Shown here: in pieces, positions 1 to 11,345 of the stretch
Position numbering within the stretch: the stretch's first letter is position 1
How the letters are laid out: the number at the start of each line of letters is the position of its first letter
Assembly (NCBI GenBank): GCA_000310025.1
Contig: FN648450.1
Coordinates: forward strand, 156,568 to 220,567
DNA: 64,000 nt
Source of the DNA: Ectocarpus siliculosus
Taxonomy: Eukaryota; Sar; Phaeophyceae; Ectocarpales; Ectocarpaceae
Direction: 5' to 3'
Notes under the pieces: model-generated
Seen by the model: the letters and a program-made list of their open reading frames with translations, nothing else
The model's database searches: none
What the model was told of the DNA's origin: nothing
Position numbers and translations under genes: made by a program

Positions 1-843
1 CGGAAACGTAGTGAGGAAGGATTGGCCATCGGTGATCGCCCCTGTGTGAACAATGGTACGTCTTGCGGAGGACCTGTGATCAATGCTTTATATCAACTAC
101 TTCAGCAAGACAGCATTCTGCCCCCGTACCCCACCTGGCCACCTAGCAAAAAATCTCCAATTTGTTGGTGCATTTTGACCCTACCCCCACCCGATGTTTA
201 CCATCGCGGTTGGGTTCTCGTCGTTCGCAGATATGTAAAAAAGCCAATTCACTTCGTGAACTCGACAACCAGGTTACCGGGGTTTTTTTACCTCTGTTTT
301 TTTATTGGCGGTAACCATGAATGGTGGTCGAGTAGATTATGTTGTGCGGGGTCGAGAACCCTCACTCCCCGCAAAGGCGATAATCGCACCACGTTGTGTT
401 AATGTCTCTGGAAGTGAAAGCACCAGAAACAAAATTGAGTCATACGCAGCAGTCATCCATGCGCAAGGAAGTTAGCAAAGATGCCGAACACCCTTAGCAG
501 GATGCAGCGCACCCTTCATGCGACGCGCCGAATACCTCGCCGCTTCGCGCTTGGTGATGTGAGAGCCTGGTCCGGTGAGAACCCGGCGTGCTCCGTCCCG
601 GCTCTGTAGGGATGCAAGGTTAATGGCCTAACGACTACGGCATGCACGACAATGAGTACACCCCCACCCCACCACCCCCTCGCTCACGTCGTTGGATCTT
701 TCCTTGTTGTACGGGAAGGGGTTGGATTTTCTTGCTAGTGTTTTAGCGTGCTCTCACTCACTCTCCATGGGAGCAACTCCCCCCTTTTCTCACGTTGCCG
801 TTCTTATTTTCGAAAACATCGCCTGACCGCGTAAAGCACCAAG
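1..843. other. No gene recognised
   Basis: I see no convincing exon, RNA gene or transposon end here. Short open frames exist on both strands but have no recognisable domain or splice context. Confidence 0.4.
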
Positions 844-3782
844 ACGCGGTCACTTTCGGCCAACATACCCACTGCCGCGAAGGGTTTCCTCAAGAAGTCC
901 AAGGACTGGCCTGAAGCTCTCAAGCTACAAGTAGGGTGCAGCCTGCTCAAGGCCCAAAACCTGCCGGTGCGTCTTTGGTGTGTCACTCTCTCGTGCGCTT
1001 GAGGCATCAAATCGAAGGTTGTCCCGTCTGGTTCCCGGTTGGATCTAGCAAGCTCGTTTCGAATGGCCCTTCATCTCCCGAGTTTTTCGAAGCGGCATGC
1101 CGCAGCAGTTTGACCCCCCGTTGCAAGTGGCGCTCCACACCCCATTGGCCACCCTCCCCCCTCCCCCCATACGCTACAGTTCTACGCTGGGCCGGCTGCG
1201 ACAAGGGAGGCCACCAAGGGAGATACTACCGCCATAAGCGCCATTCTTCATCTGGTCTTCTAGTACTCCCCGGTGTTCGCAGCCAACCCGAGCTGGCGCA
1301 CCTCGGCTTCTCTCGAGGAATATCCCATCCTCAAGATGGCCTACAGGGTGTATCGGGCCCGCGGAGGCGTGTCAAGTGCACGCATGTTTGTCTGTGAGGC
1401 CATTTGTTGTGCACATTGCGTATGCATAGGTATGATTGAAAGACGTGAAGCTGAGAAGCTTGGGATGCCGTGATAGCCCCAGTTGTGGAATGGAATGATC
1501 CGGCTTGTCACCCGCACGAGCATACGAGCAGATATACTAGACAGTAAGCGTCACCCTAATGCGGATTCTCTTGCTTCTCGTTTTTTTACCACAGGCAAGC
1601 TTGGCAAAAACCTGGCCGCCACGTGGTCGGAGTGCCACAAGCATGTCCGGATCACGGTGTGCAAGCTCACCCTCCAGGCGGTCCGGTGCGTCGAGGCCAA
1701 CGTCAAGGAGGGCGATGCGCCCTCGAAGCTCACGGCACGCAACCTGGCGAAGGCTTCTCGAAGGTCTCTTCGCGAATTGGTACGTACAACTCTCGTCCAA
1801 CGCTGGCCCTAAGCTTTCTAGACGGTACTCAACTGCTTGACGACATCGCAACAAAACGATGGTGACTAGGGACAAACCCTAACCCAGAGCCCCCCCCCCC
1901 CCCATGTGTAACAAAATTAAGCGTTGCCCGGGGCCTTCGTGATGGCACACATATAGGACTGTGTTTCGGTTTGATGCTTGTGAGCGAGCCTGACTCGGAT
2001 ACAGCGGTGTGGCCGGTAAACGTCACTCTAGTCAAGTCTAACTTATCTGTTTGCGTCTCTAGGGCGAGGGGATCTGTTTACATGGGTCGCGGTGGTGCCT
2101 AACTGTTTGTCCGAGCCATGTTTGGGGCACTTAGATTTCAGCTCTTTGGACCGGTTTGCACAGAGGATAGCAGCGTATCGGTCGTGTCGCTTTCTTTTCT
2201 GGCACACGAGGCAACGTGGGGTGTTCACTCCATCCCGCAAGACTCGATGTCAACAGCGTCTAGCGCCCTCTTCCCTGCATACCGCCGTCCTGTGTGTCGT
2301 CTACAGCATGATGAGATGAAGACCGCGCTAGCCAATATGGCCCTGGCTCCGGTGCTTTCACCGGCCAAGCACTACGCCACCGCTCTCGGCGGCTCCGGGA
2401 CCCCTTCTCTCTGGACGCAAGTACCGTGGCACGACGTCTTCGGCTGCTCGGAGTATCTTTTTTATGACATGGCGAGTTGGGCATGTGCTGAGAGCGTTTC
2501 CGAGCCGAAGTTTGGCGTGACGATGTTCTGTTTTGTCCCTCCGAATATGCAGGCTCCTGGCCCGGTTTGAGTTCCAATGTTCGCCTTCTCTACCTTAGTT
2601 CCCTGGCATTTGGTTGCTGCGACTCGTATTGCTCGTGTGTTTTTTGACACGATTGCTCCGCCTGGTCGAGACATGTGTAGTCCGGGTTGTCTCGGCCTCC
2701 GGGTGACTTGATAGAAGCAGATCCAAGTCACTTTGGGGAGATCGCCGCACTGCTCACTATCGCCTTCAGACTTGGAGCTAAACTATTCGTGGAACAGAGC
2801 CTTCGCCCGAAATCAAAGCTGCTCCTTCCCGATGTTGTCTTCAGGCATATTGTACTGTAGCAAAACGGACGTGGTGTCGTGATTAGGTCTCCAGTGCTTT
2901 GCTGTACTTTGTGCCCGGTTGTTCGGTCGTTTGGCGAGGATATCGTTTGGGTCATCCATCCCACCCTTCTCCCCCGTGGATGAAACTGGTCGCAGGTCAT
3001 TCTCCCCCTCGCCAAGGAGTTTCTGGACGAGATTGGCGCGCAGCTCGCGTCAGCGGTTAGCGTCTACCGGCAATCCCAGGGAGCGGATGACTCCGAGTCC
3101 GACGAGGATGACGGCACCGAAGACCCACTGGGCTTCAACACCCGTCGCACCATCCGGGAGCTGATCAAGACGAAGGGAAAGCTTCCCCCGGGCGGCGGCG
3201 ACAAGGACCACAAGGCCTTCCTCGCGCGGTAAGACTCCCTCGCTCGAACCTTGTTGCCTCTGTACAATTTTCGTAGTCTGTTGTTGAGCAAGTGCGTGTT
3301 GACACTCGTGGTAGCGGAGGGTTATCACGAGGTAGTTTTTGAGTCGTGTATGTCCTGAGCCTATCCAAGGGTGCAGCGGTGCAGCAACCGCGGACTTGTC
3401 CTTCCGCAATTAGATTTTTCGGCTCAGCATTCTTACCGCTGACTCTTCTTCGGTTGCCTCGCCCAACCCATATGCATCAGATCACAGGTTTAAGGTCATT
3501 ATGCTCGACTTAGTCCAGGAAGCTCGGGGCGAACTGCCGGCAGCTATCAAATGCTCGCTGGAAGTCGCCGAGGATTTTTTTTTCCTTACAACTACACCGA
3601 CGGCGTTCTGGGTGGCGACGACGCTGGCGGTGACGGTGGCGCTGGTGCTGGCGGCGTCGACGAGGAGAGCAGCCACGGAGAGGAGAGCAGCGATGAAGGG
3701 TCCGTCCAGAACGAAAAACGCCGACACCGAGTCGGAGTACGAAGAAGGGACGGGTGCCAGCGACACTGAGACGGAGGACTAG
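844..3782 (+). CDS. Gene A: unrecognised multi-exon protein
   Basis: I do not recognise the product. The best supported exons are 1595-1779, 2307-2420, 2721-2851, 2996-3228 and 3488-3782. Exon 1595-1779 (after TTACCACAG, before GTACGT) ends in phase 0, and 2307 starts in phase 0. Exon 2721-2851 joins 2996 in phase 0, and 3228 (CG before GTAAGA) joins 3488 (after ATCACAG) to make one Arg codon, so the last junction is well supported. Exons at 844-966 and about 1283-1363 are weaker, and the 2420 to 2721 junction does not keep phase as drawn. The protein is helix-like and charged, with an acidic stretch (DDSESDEDDGTEDP) in the penultimate exon and an acidic C-terminus (SEYEEGTGASDTETED). A run of nine T at about 3574 precedes a region where a second frame is also Asp/Gly/Glu-rich, so the last exon may contain a frameshift or sequence error. 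Function unknown; this is a host gene rather than a transposon by composition. Confidence 0.5.
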
Positions 3783-4329
3783 AAGATTCATCTAGGCGAG
3801 AACCGATGTTGTCTTGTGCAGTGCATCCTGTTCGTTCAACTTGTTTTTCCACAGTGGCTGTAGAAAGATACGTAGGGTGTCTCGAGGTGTCTCAAGGCTA
3901 GGAGGTTGGGTATGTGCATTCGTTGGCGATTATTTTCTTCGCAACGACCTTTAGTTCAGTGTATTCCAACTCTTCAATTTCGCGAGACAAGAATAATCCT
4001 TTGGAGCTTTTGGGTGGCTGACGACACCAGTTATTGACAGTACTGTACCCTTTAGTATGCTACATATGTAACACATTTCCACTGGAGTATTTTTGAACTT
4101 CCCGAGTTCTTTGGTAGCCCAAGGCCAAGCCCTTAATCGACACTTTTGTTCACGGTGATCGGCCGACCGTCTGTAAAACCCTGTCGTTTCTACTCAAAAC
4201 CAAATGGGCCGATCGATGACACCGTCCCCGGTTTGCTTGTTTTGAACTGGCTGTATGTTTTTCAGTCACGTAAGGGAAGAGTTAACGTCAGCGCGACAAC
4301 GGCGTGGCGAACATCTTCTTCAAAAGGCC
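3783..4329. other. No gene recognised
   Basis: AT-richer flank downstream of gene A. I see no coding exon or repeat end. Confidence 0.35.
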
Positions 4330-4880
4330 GGCGAGACGACCGGCGTGTGTTTCTTCGGTTCTCTGGCATCGGTCTGGCGCTACCGTCGCGGCACTTTTTT
4401 TCGACGGGTGGGGAAGGGGAGCATGTATACGCCCTATGCTTTTTGTGTTTTCGGTCAATATCCAGACTATATCGTATGTGCGGACGGATTGGGTGTTGAC
4501 GATGGCCTGCGCCGTTGCTTGTTTGCGTTGCGGAAAGTCCAATTGTTCGGGTGGTACAGGTTGGTAGGGATTTTGTGTGGACCCTGGGTGAGTTGGGGAA
4601 AAGTGGGCCAGGGAGGGCGGCTGGGGGGGGGGGGGGTTCATCATTAAGGTTGTTAACGGTTGTTGAAAGCTTCAACCTCGGGCGGTGACTTGAAGCCCGC
4701 GTTAGCGACCGCCGTTTTTTTCGATTCGCTGGCATCTGTGACGTGCTCACACGTCGCCCAAGGGGCACGATTGAGGTCGTTTTGTCAAAGGCCAACTGCT
4801 GTGTTTTTTTATTTTTCTTGGGTAGTCGGTCAATCTCCGGACCGTATAGTATATTCGGAGAAGTTTCTACGGGAGCGTGT
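4330..4880. repeat. Degenerate tandem duplication, about 370-base unit
   Basis: The blocks at about 4340-4500 and 4700-4870 match in order. Both carry a GACGACCGGCG / GCGACCGCCG start, then TTCGGTTCTCTGGCATC / TTCGATTCGCTGGCATC, then TCGGTCAATATCCAGAC / TCGGTCAATCTCCGGAC. The copies are diverged and no coding function is visible. Confidence 0.45.
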
Positions 4881-5475
4881 TTCCTCACTCGTACCGACTT
4901 TACTAAAATGAACTTTTGTTCTTCTCTTGGCTTCCTTGGTGCAATTGCTTGTTTGTGCGGGAGGTCGAGAAGTGGTGAGCCGGTCGAAAAACTTGTGTGG
5001 AGCCGCTCATGGCTGTGTGGGGCTAGGTATGCACATTATTTTTTTTTGTACGTCATCACGGTTCTTTGTTCGGGAAGCCGCGGCCATCTTGTCCGCCCTC
5101 GTTTCGCCGTAATTATCTCGCGGTACACGTACAATCTATTTTGCGTCGTGTGTACCCTAAACGAAGCACGGGCCACGATTGTGGTTGCTGGGACCTTGGT
5201 TTGAGGCGTCGTTTATTTGTGTCTGCAGAATAGGCTATTGTATAGTTTGTTTTTTGCCGGGGTGTCATGCGCTCACCACGGTGTTGACGCACGGGAACCT
5301 GCATATGTGCAACTACGCGCTAACGCATTATTAACGACCGACGAATTAATTCAAAAGAACACAAACCTGGTACTTGTTATCCGGCTGCGAACGTTTGTCC
5401 CGAGGGGCAGAACAACGTTGCATGATGAGAGGGCACAATCTGGCGAAGTTGTGAGCCACGGCTTTCTCTAACCCA

Positions 5476-5570
5476 CGAGGTTATGCTGTGTGTGCTTACC
5501 TGACCCGGCCAGGTTATGCCACCGGGGTAAGCAACCTGACCAGGTTATGCCACCGGGGTCAGCAACCTGG
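5476..5570. repeat. Short tandem repeat, 31-base unit
   Basis: Two near-identical 31-base units begin with CCAGGTTATGCCACCGGGGT at 5509 and 5540 and end in AGCAACCTG. A more degenerate third copy starts at about 5476. Confidence 0.7.
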
Positions 5571-5619
5571 GACGTTGTATTAACTGAAAATAGAGTGCTT
5601 TTTTTTTCGGCATTGTACA

Positions 5620-6640
5620 ATGGTGCATATAATGTGCACCTGGGCCACCTGTGTGACCGAAATGTGTGCTCGACCACCTGATGGCTTTCGGGGCCGACCA
5701 CGGATCTACAAAACCGATCCATGTTGTCTCGGAATCCCCGTACCGAAAGACACGGCACCGAAATTAAAGTGGACGGACGCCGCGAAGGTGGAGGGGGGAG
5801 TACCCTGGCATGCGGCGGTGCTGCAGGGAGCTGAGAGGTTCATGACCTCCTGGCACGAGAAGGAAGAAGAGGCCAGCCGACAACGAGCGCTCAAACGAAA
5901 CCACAAGCCAACACCCAATGGGGCGGGAGGGGGGCAGGAGACGGACGAGACGACGAGGGAAGAAAGCGAACGAGAAGAGACGGACCGAGTGGCACGATGC
6001 GTGCCGGATTGAACTTCTGTTAGCCAATTCCCCCCCCCCAACGCTGCACCATTGCACCAACCGCCCAGTAGTGATGACGTACCATTACAATGTATAGCTG
6101 GTTGGTGGCCATGTTTGCGTGTTTGCTTGTTCGTTGTTAGTGGTCCCTCCATCGTGTGCCTGTTTCTGCCTCTTATTTCTTGTTATTTTCGCCCTGGTCC
6201 CTTTTTGTCCTCGCTCTTTTTCATTTTATTTCATTTTATTTTTTCTCTTTTTCTCTCTATTTTTTCTCTCTTTTTCTGTGCCAGATGGCCTTGTCTCTGC
6301 TTGCGTTGTAAAGTACCAAGATTGAACCAAGGGGGTGTACCTCTTTCTCTCCGGCCCATGATAGATAGTGACTCCTAGTCTTAGTTGATACCTCGCATAG
6401 CGCGCAGAGGGAGTGGAGGATTCCAGAATATCTGTCGTTGATTTCTATTGACTTGCGGACCTCTCGGGGCCAGTTTATTTGAGTGTACCTTTTTGGGGTA
6501 AGTTCACCTGTGACCACGGGAATCGACCGCGTCGAGCGTTGGATCAGTACGGACATACGAAGGTACTGGGTAGAGAGAGATCGGAACGGTTTTTAATGTG
6601 AAGACAACAACAACAACAACAACAACAACAAAAACAAACA
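5620..6640 (+). mobile_element. LINE-like 3' end, longest copy, with (CAA)n tail
   Basis: The last part is one of five copies in the window of a sequence ending GATCGGAACGGTTTTTAAT followed by GAAGACAACAACAAC... (tail 6604-6635). Variable 5' truncation and a simple-repeat tail are typical of non-LTR retrotransposons. This copy extends furthest 5' and carries an open frame to a stop at 6010-6012. That frame has a charged, Gly-rich C-terminus with the elements KWTDAAKVEGGVPWH and SWHEKEEEASRQR. It may be the end of the LINE protein, but no reverse transcriptase motif is present, so this is inference. A pyrimidine-rich stretch (6160-6290) is shared with the copy at 45.8-46.0 kb. Confidence 0.55.
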
Positions 6641-6699
6641 CCCAATACCTACGAAGGAGCACGGCGCCGGGAGATGGTATCTTTTTGTTTTTTTGGGGG

Positions 6700-7036
6700 G
6701 GGGGTTCTTCACTTCAAGTCAGCGCTCACAGCACTAGTGCCGTTTTCTCCATCCCGTGGTCAGGAGTAAACGGCACTAGTGCTGTGGTCACACAGAAGAG
6801 CCCCTCTCTACCCTCCCCTCCTGCGGTACTTTGCCTTCGATTTTTAATGCGAGAAGAGTTCAGCACTCTCTTCCCTCTGTGTACACACGAACTAGCGCTA
6901 TCCACTACGCCAGAAGCGAAAGCGAGAGAAAAACTCAATTTGCAAGAAAAGCTCGCTTACGCCGGGATTTGAACCCCTGACCTGACCTCAAGAAGGTTTC
7001 GAGGATACCAACTAGACCAATCCACCGGGGCGACTC
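6700..7036 (-). mobile_element. tRNA-derived SINE, copy 1
   Basis: Read on the minus strand, it starts with a tRNA-like head (GGTCTAGTTGGT A box, GGGGTTCAAATCCCGG B box) at about 7030-6960. A body of about 260 bases follows, shared with the copy at 36571-36888, then a C10A7 tail at the left end. The body has the perfect palindrome GCACTAGTGC twice, flanking an extra segment of about 40 bases not in copy 2. The B box has A where the consensus and copy 2 have G. Confidence 0.75.
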
Positions 7037-8346
7037 TTAGTTTGCTGTATATATGTGATTGAAAAAAATCCCCCAGCACCAACAGCAGCAGTTGAAGACG
7101 AGAGCACCACGCACTGCCTAGTTTTGGGCCAAGAACGGACTGAACGCCGCTTCTGCCGCTTGTTCATCTCCACAACAGACCTGGACGTGAGTCTGGCAGG
7201 TCTTTCTAGCGTTCTCAGTGACGTTACAGCGCCCGCGGTGCGCTTGTCCGATGCTTCTGTCAAAAACACGGATTCGGGAAAGTAGAAAGCCTCAAAAAAA
7301 CCCGGCTCCTTCTTTTTACGTTTTCGGGGGAAAACGCCTCCATATATGTTCAAGAAAACACGGTTCCGTTTTGCTTCGTGATTTATTGGTTGATAAATAA
7401 CCATAGGCCGATCACAGCGGGGAGGGGGTGGCCGGGGATGCCCGCAATGCGCGCCCGCTTTTTTTTTTTGTCAGCAGCACACATGAATTCCGCCGCCTGA
7501 CCTAGGGCAAGGAGTACCCCGGCAACAGATCAACATCTCTTGGGACCTGCCTACCTGTCGAGGGTGCCGGTGTGCTCAATGGATGAAGCTACTCGTACTC
7601 CTGCTGCGGGTAGCAGCTTGGACTGTGAAAGGTGAGGTAGCAAACGTTTTCGACTGTGTAGATGGTGTGACTCTTCGTTTCGTACTCCGCCAGCAACCGA
7701 CTGGAGTCTACTGCAGTGCGCCTGGCTTGGCTTTGGGGGTGTACCGTACGCAACGGGTCACATGCTCTGTATGTGTGAGAGTCGAACGCTTTTTACGGTT
7801 TGCCAAATGATGGAGTATTGACGGAATGGTGGCGACTTGTCTCACACCAAGACACCATCCCTGTATCCTTGTACCCTGGCGAACCCGCTGGACGACACGC
7901 CGCACGTATTTTTAAATCATAAGAGACCGACATCCCCCCACATGACGCACATGACGACGTGGCACGGTTTGTTGTGCGCTATTTCGTGAGCAGAAACCTT
8001 ATAAACCTCGTGCACACGACATATCCAAGCATTTCTGGAGTTTCTGAAATGCAAAACGCTGAGTATCTTGCTGTTGGCGGCAGATTGCGGTGTCTTCTCC
8101 CATCACGACCCCACAGCAACCGGGACAACGTCCCAGGCGAAAAAATCTTTTTTTCAGGGATGGGTGGTAACCTCTGTCCACACACGTGTGTTGTGTCTGC
8201 GATAGGTAAAAAATTGCAGTTTTGCCAACACCCGGTCTTTTTCGGATTCTCTGTCCCCGCGTGTCCGCCAGGTATGGACATGGACATCCATCGTATCTCC
8301 ACTTTTATATACGTGGCGAAATCTTAAGAGAGAGTTGCGGTTGCAG
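7037..8346. other. Mostly empty; one possible secretory first exon
   Basis: The only item of note is an ATG at 7583 (+) opening MKLLVLLLRVAAWTVK, a signal-peptide-like start followed by a donor-like GTGAGG at 7632. It ends in phase 1 and I could not join it to gene B in phase, so it may be chance. Confidence 0.25.
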
Positions 8347-9706
8347 AGTGTGGCTGGCCTCTTGGGGGTACCGGCCGGCTTGGTTAGCGATCAAGCGAGC
8401 GTCGTTCGTTTTGCTCGTTGCCACGCACAAGCAAAGGGTGGAGCGGTGGCGACGGCGAGAAGCGAAAGCGCCCCCGTTTTTCCGGGGCGCCAGAGCTTGG
8501 GGACTCGTTCTGCCGTCACACCGACACAATCGGCCAAGAAGAATGAAGGCGAGAGACGTAAGCGCCGAACATCCGGACCGTCCAACGCTGGCACAGACTC
8601 TCTGCAGGCCACACCCGACCCCACGAAGGTGCGCCAATCGAAGTATTTGTTTTGTCCAATACTGACGGCGTACGACGTTGATGACACTCAGTTTAGTCTC
8701 ATAGTCGCAGGTTGAAGTCGATGGTCGCTCGTTATTTTTACGCAACACAGCAGTGGAGCCCCAATAACGCGCATATAAAAGCCAAAGAGGATCGTCGGGC
8801 ACTGTCTTAACAAACACACGTGATTTTGTTTTATGCGGGCAGATGGTCCGAAATACCCTCGGGGGTTTCGACCGGGCAGGGAGGGAAGCGACGGGGCGAA
8901 GCTGCCTGTGTACGTGTTCCTCGAGCAAGGCTTCCTGGAAGAGGGCGTGCCAGAACTACTCACCAAGGACATGCACGCTGTCATTGTCCGGTGGTGGGCT
9001 AGTACGGTGGACAGCAATGAGGACCACGGATTTACTGGTAACCCTACGTCGACCGGCAAAGTCTTGTCAAACAAGTAGACGGGAAGGCGACCCGCTTCAT
9101 ATATCCACGCATGTTTAGCCAGGTAACGACCGCTTGCTGCTTTTTTTTTTTGCGTAAACCAAAGTACATGATCACGGTCGTTACGGTGTTGACCACTAGG
9201 ACGCGGCCGTGCTGGTGAAAATCGGTTTTCGTCAATTTGGGGCTTATGTGTTTTTTCTGAGGTTTGTGTCTGTGTACATATTTTTGTTGTTGACTGTCGC
9301 TACAATACCGTCGTGTGTTGCTGGTGTCATGTCGGTCCGGCTTAGGTATTTCATGTCCGTATGTTCGATTCCCTCGACGCGATTGACTGCCCCTTGTATC
9401 CTTGCGTTTCACCCAGGACATTCTCGAAATGAGGTTTGCACACATACGGGCTGGAATGGAGACGCACAAGGCTCCTACGGCATCCCAGGCGGCCCAAGCT
9501 GGATATGCACGGAGATACTTGTCGGCTGTCTCACGGTGAACGGCGCCGCAATGCGTCGAGACAGGGCGGACAGACAGCCCTTCGGTATCCAACAGGGAGA
9601 AACTCTGCCCGTGGCATTACCAGTATCCGCGAAAGAGCGAGCAGAGGTAGTGAGAGCCGCCACGTGGCGCAATGCAGACCATGTGTATGAGACGCGCTCG
9701 GTGTGA
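8347..9706 (+). CDS. Gene B: unrecognised three-exon protein
   Basis: Three exons join in phase: 8347-8557 (after GGTTGCAG, before GTAAGC), 8843-9037 (after GCGGGCAG, before GTAACC) and 9417-9706 (after TTTCACCCAG, ending TGA). Phases are 1 and 1, and the third exon reads 96 codons through to its stop, including one codon split across the junction. The joined product is about 230 residues without a defined start; an upstream exon probably exists. Exon 1 ends in a basic stretch (KKNEGER). Exon 2 encodes a region around LPVYVFLEQGFLEEG and AVIVRWWAS. Exon 3 is Cys/Gly/Trp-containing at its start (EVCTHTGWNGDAQGSYG), then Arg-rich. I recognise no domain. If exon 2 were read through, it would stop at 9078. 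No transposon resemblance was noticed, so I treat it as a host gene of unknown role. Confidence 0.5.
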
Positions 9707-9714
9707 AGGACTGC

Positions 9715-10130
9715 TGTCGTCGTGTGCTGTGTCTATAGATTGTGATTGTGGTGTATGTCTTTTGTTTGTCTTGTGGGTTTGTTTTATTTTTCCTGCCTCG
9801 TTTTCTTCGTCTTTCTCTTCTTTTCCCATAATTTTCCATCTCGTTTGTCCTTTTCGCGTCTGCCTCGGATGGCCCTCTCTCTATCTCTGTGAAGTAGCAA
9901 GATTGAACCAGGGGATGTACGTCTCTCTGACCGTGTGTGTAAACGGGAGCGGAGGGCCCCAGATTTAGGGTCGTTGATTGAAATTGGCTTGTGGACCGGT
10001 GGGGTCCATTTTCTTTAGTGTACCTTTTGTAGGTAAGTTAGCATGGGACGGCGGTAATCACTCAGTCAGTTGAGAGTGTTTTCGAATGAGAGATCGGAAC
10101 GGTTTTTTATTGTGAAGACAATAACAACTG
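9715..10130 (+). mobile_element. LINE-like 3' end, copy 2 (5'-truncated)
   Basis: Shares the family 3' end: AAGATTGAACCAGGGG, then TTGGCTTGTGGACC, then AGAGATCGGAACGGTTTTT, and a short GAAGACAATAACAAC tail. It starts inside the pyrimidine-rich stretch of the longer copies, so it is 5'-truncated. Confidence 0.6.
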
Positions 10131-11345
10131 TATGGTGTGTGTGCGATGAGTTCCCGATTGGTTTACCTTGGTTTAGCTGTTTTTTTGTTCGTGCCGTTGA
10201 AGGGAGGGGCGGCCGTTGCGTGTACGGTTGAGGAGTACACCAGCGTGGTCTTATCTTACCAATGTCTACAAGGAGGGTTTGTGTACCGGTAATGCGCCTA
10301 TGTCTCATTGTAACGGCTACATCTTTTAGGGAAAAGCCCGGTTTGTATCCGCTACGTGGACGTCTGTGGAGAGAATAAACAGGGTTCCGTACAGGACGAC
10401 AACGAAATGTTTCAGGGTTGCTCCGACGACTGAAGACATTTTGTGCAGCATCTTCAGGAAGGCTAGTGGTGTCAAGTTGGCACACCAACGACATAAGGCG
10501 CCACTTCTTGAAACCCACCGACTGATGCTTGTACGAATGTACGGATCCCGTCTTGCCTGTTGCACCAAGGCTCTCAAGGTGCCGATCTGATCTTATTTGT
10601 TTGAAGGATTGACTCCCTCTGAGGGGGATATAGGTCCCATACACACAACGCGCGAAATGTTGGCGATCACGTGTTAACCACAAGGTCATGGGAGAGATCG
10701 ATCCTTGCTCGGATGACCTTTTTTTCCCCGAAGGTGACTTTTTTTCTACCAAAATTTATTTTTTGGTTCTCCCCTACGTTCTTTGCTCCTCATTTGCGCC
10801 ACCCTCGCGCTATTCTCCCAGTCCTCACCAAAGACGAAGGACCAACACTTGAAAATGGCGGTCAATAGATTTCAACGAAAAAAACAACAACAATCGGGAA
10901 TATTTATTCTGGGGCCGGGAAAAAAAAGGACACACTCGACTCCTTAGTGACGATGTTAGTTTGAAAACATGAACATTCTCGTTTGGTTCCTGAGGCAGCG
11001 CGTATCCTACGCGAACACACCAAATATATTGTCCAGAAAAGGACCACAAATAAATACCACCGAAACTACAAACCGACTCGAAATCCGTTTTTCCGATCCG
11101 GCCCTGCATTCCCGTACTGAGGGAGTGTACTTTTTTTTTTTCAAATCACGTACAACCGAACTCGTATCTGATTTGTGCCCAATGTGCGCCTTCCAGTCGT
11201 CGGGGGTGAAAAACAAAAGAACACACACACAAACATGTGGTCACGGCCCCTCAACTCCCTTACTTCCCCCTCCCACACCCCACTTCCCCACCAAGGTACA
11301 CATCGCCCCCCACTCCAGCTATCTATGTGTACTCATTCTCGCCAG
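10131..11345. other. No gene recognised
   Basis: Only weak open frames on either strand. There are T-runs and short CA-rich stretches, but I find no domain or transposon end. Confidence 0.35.
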
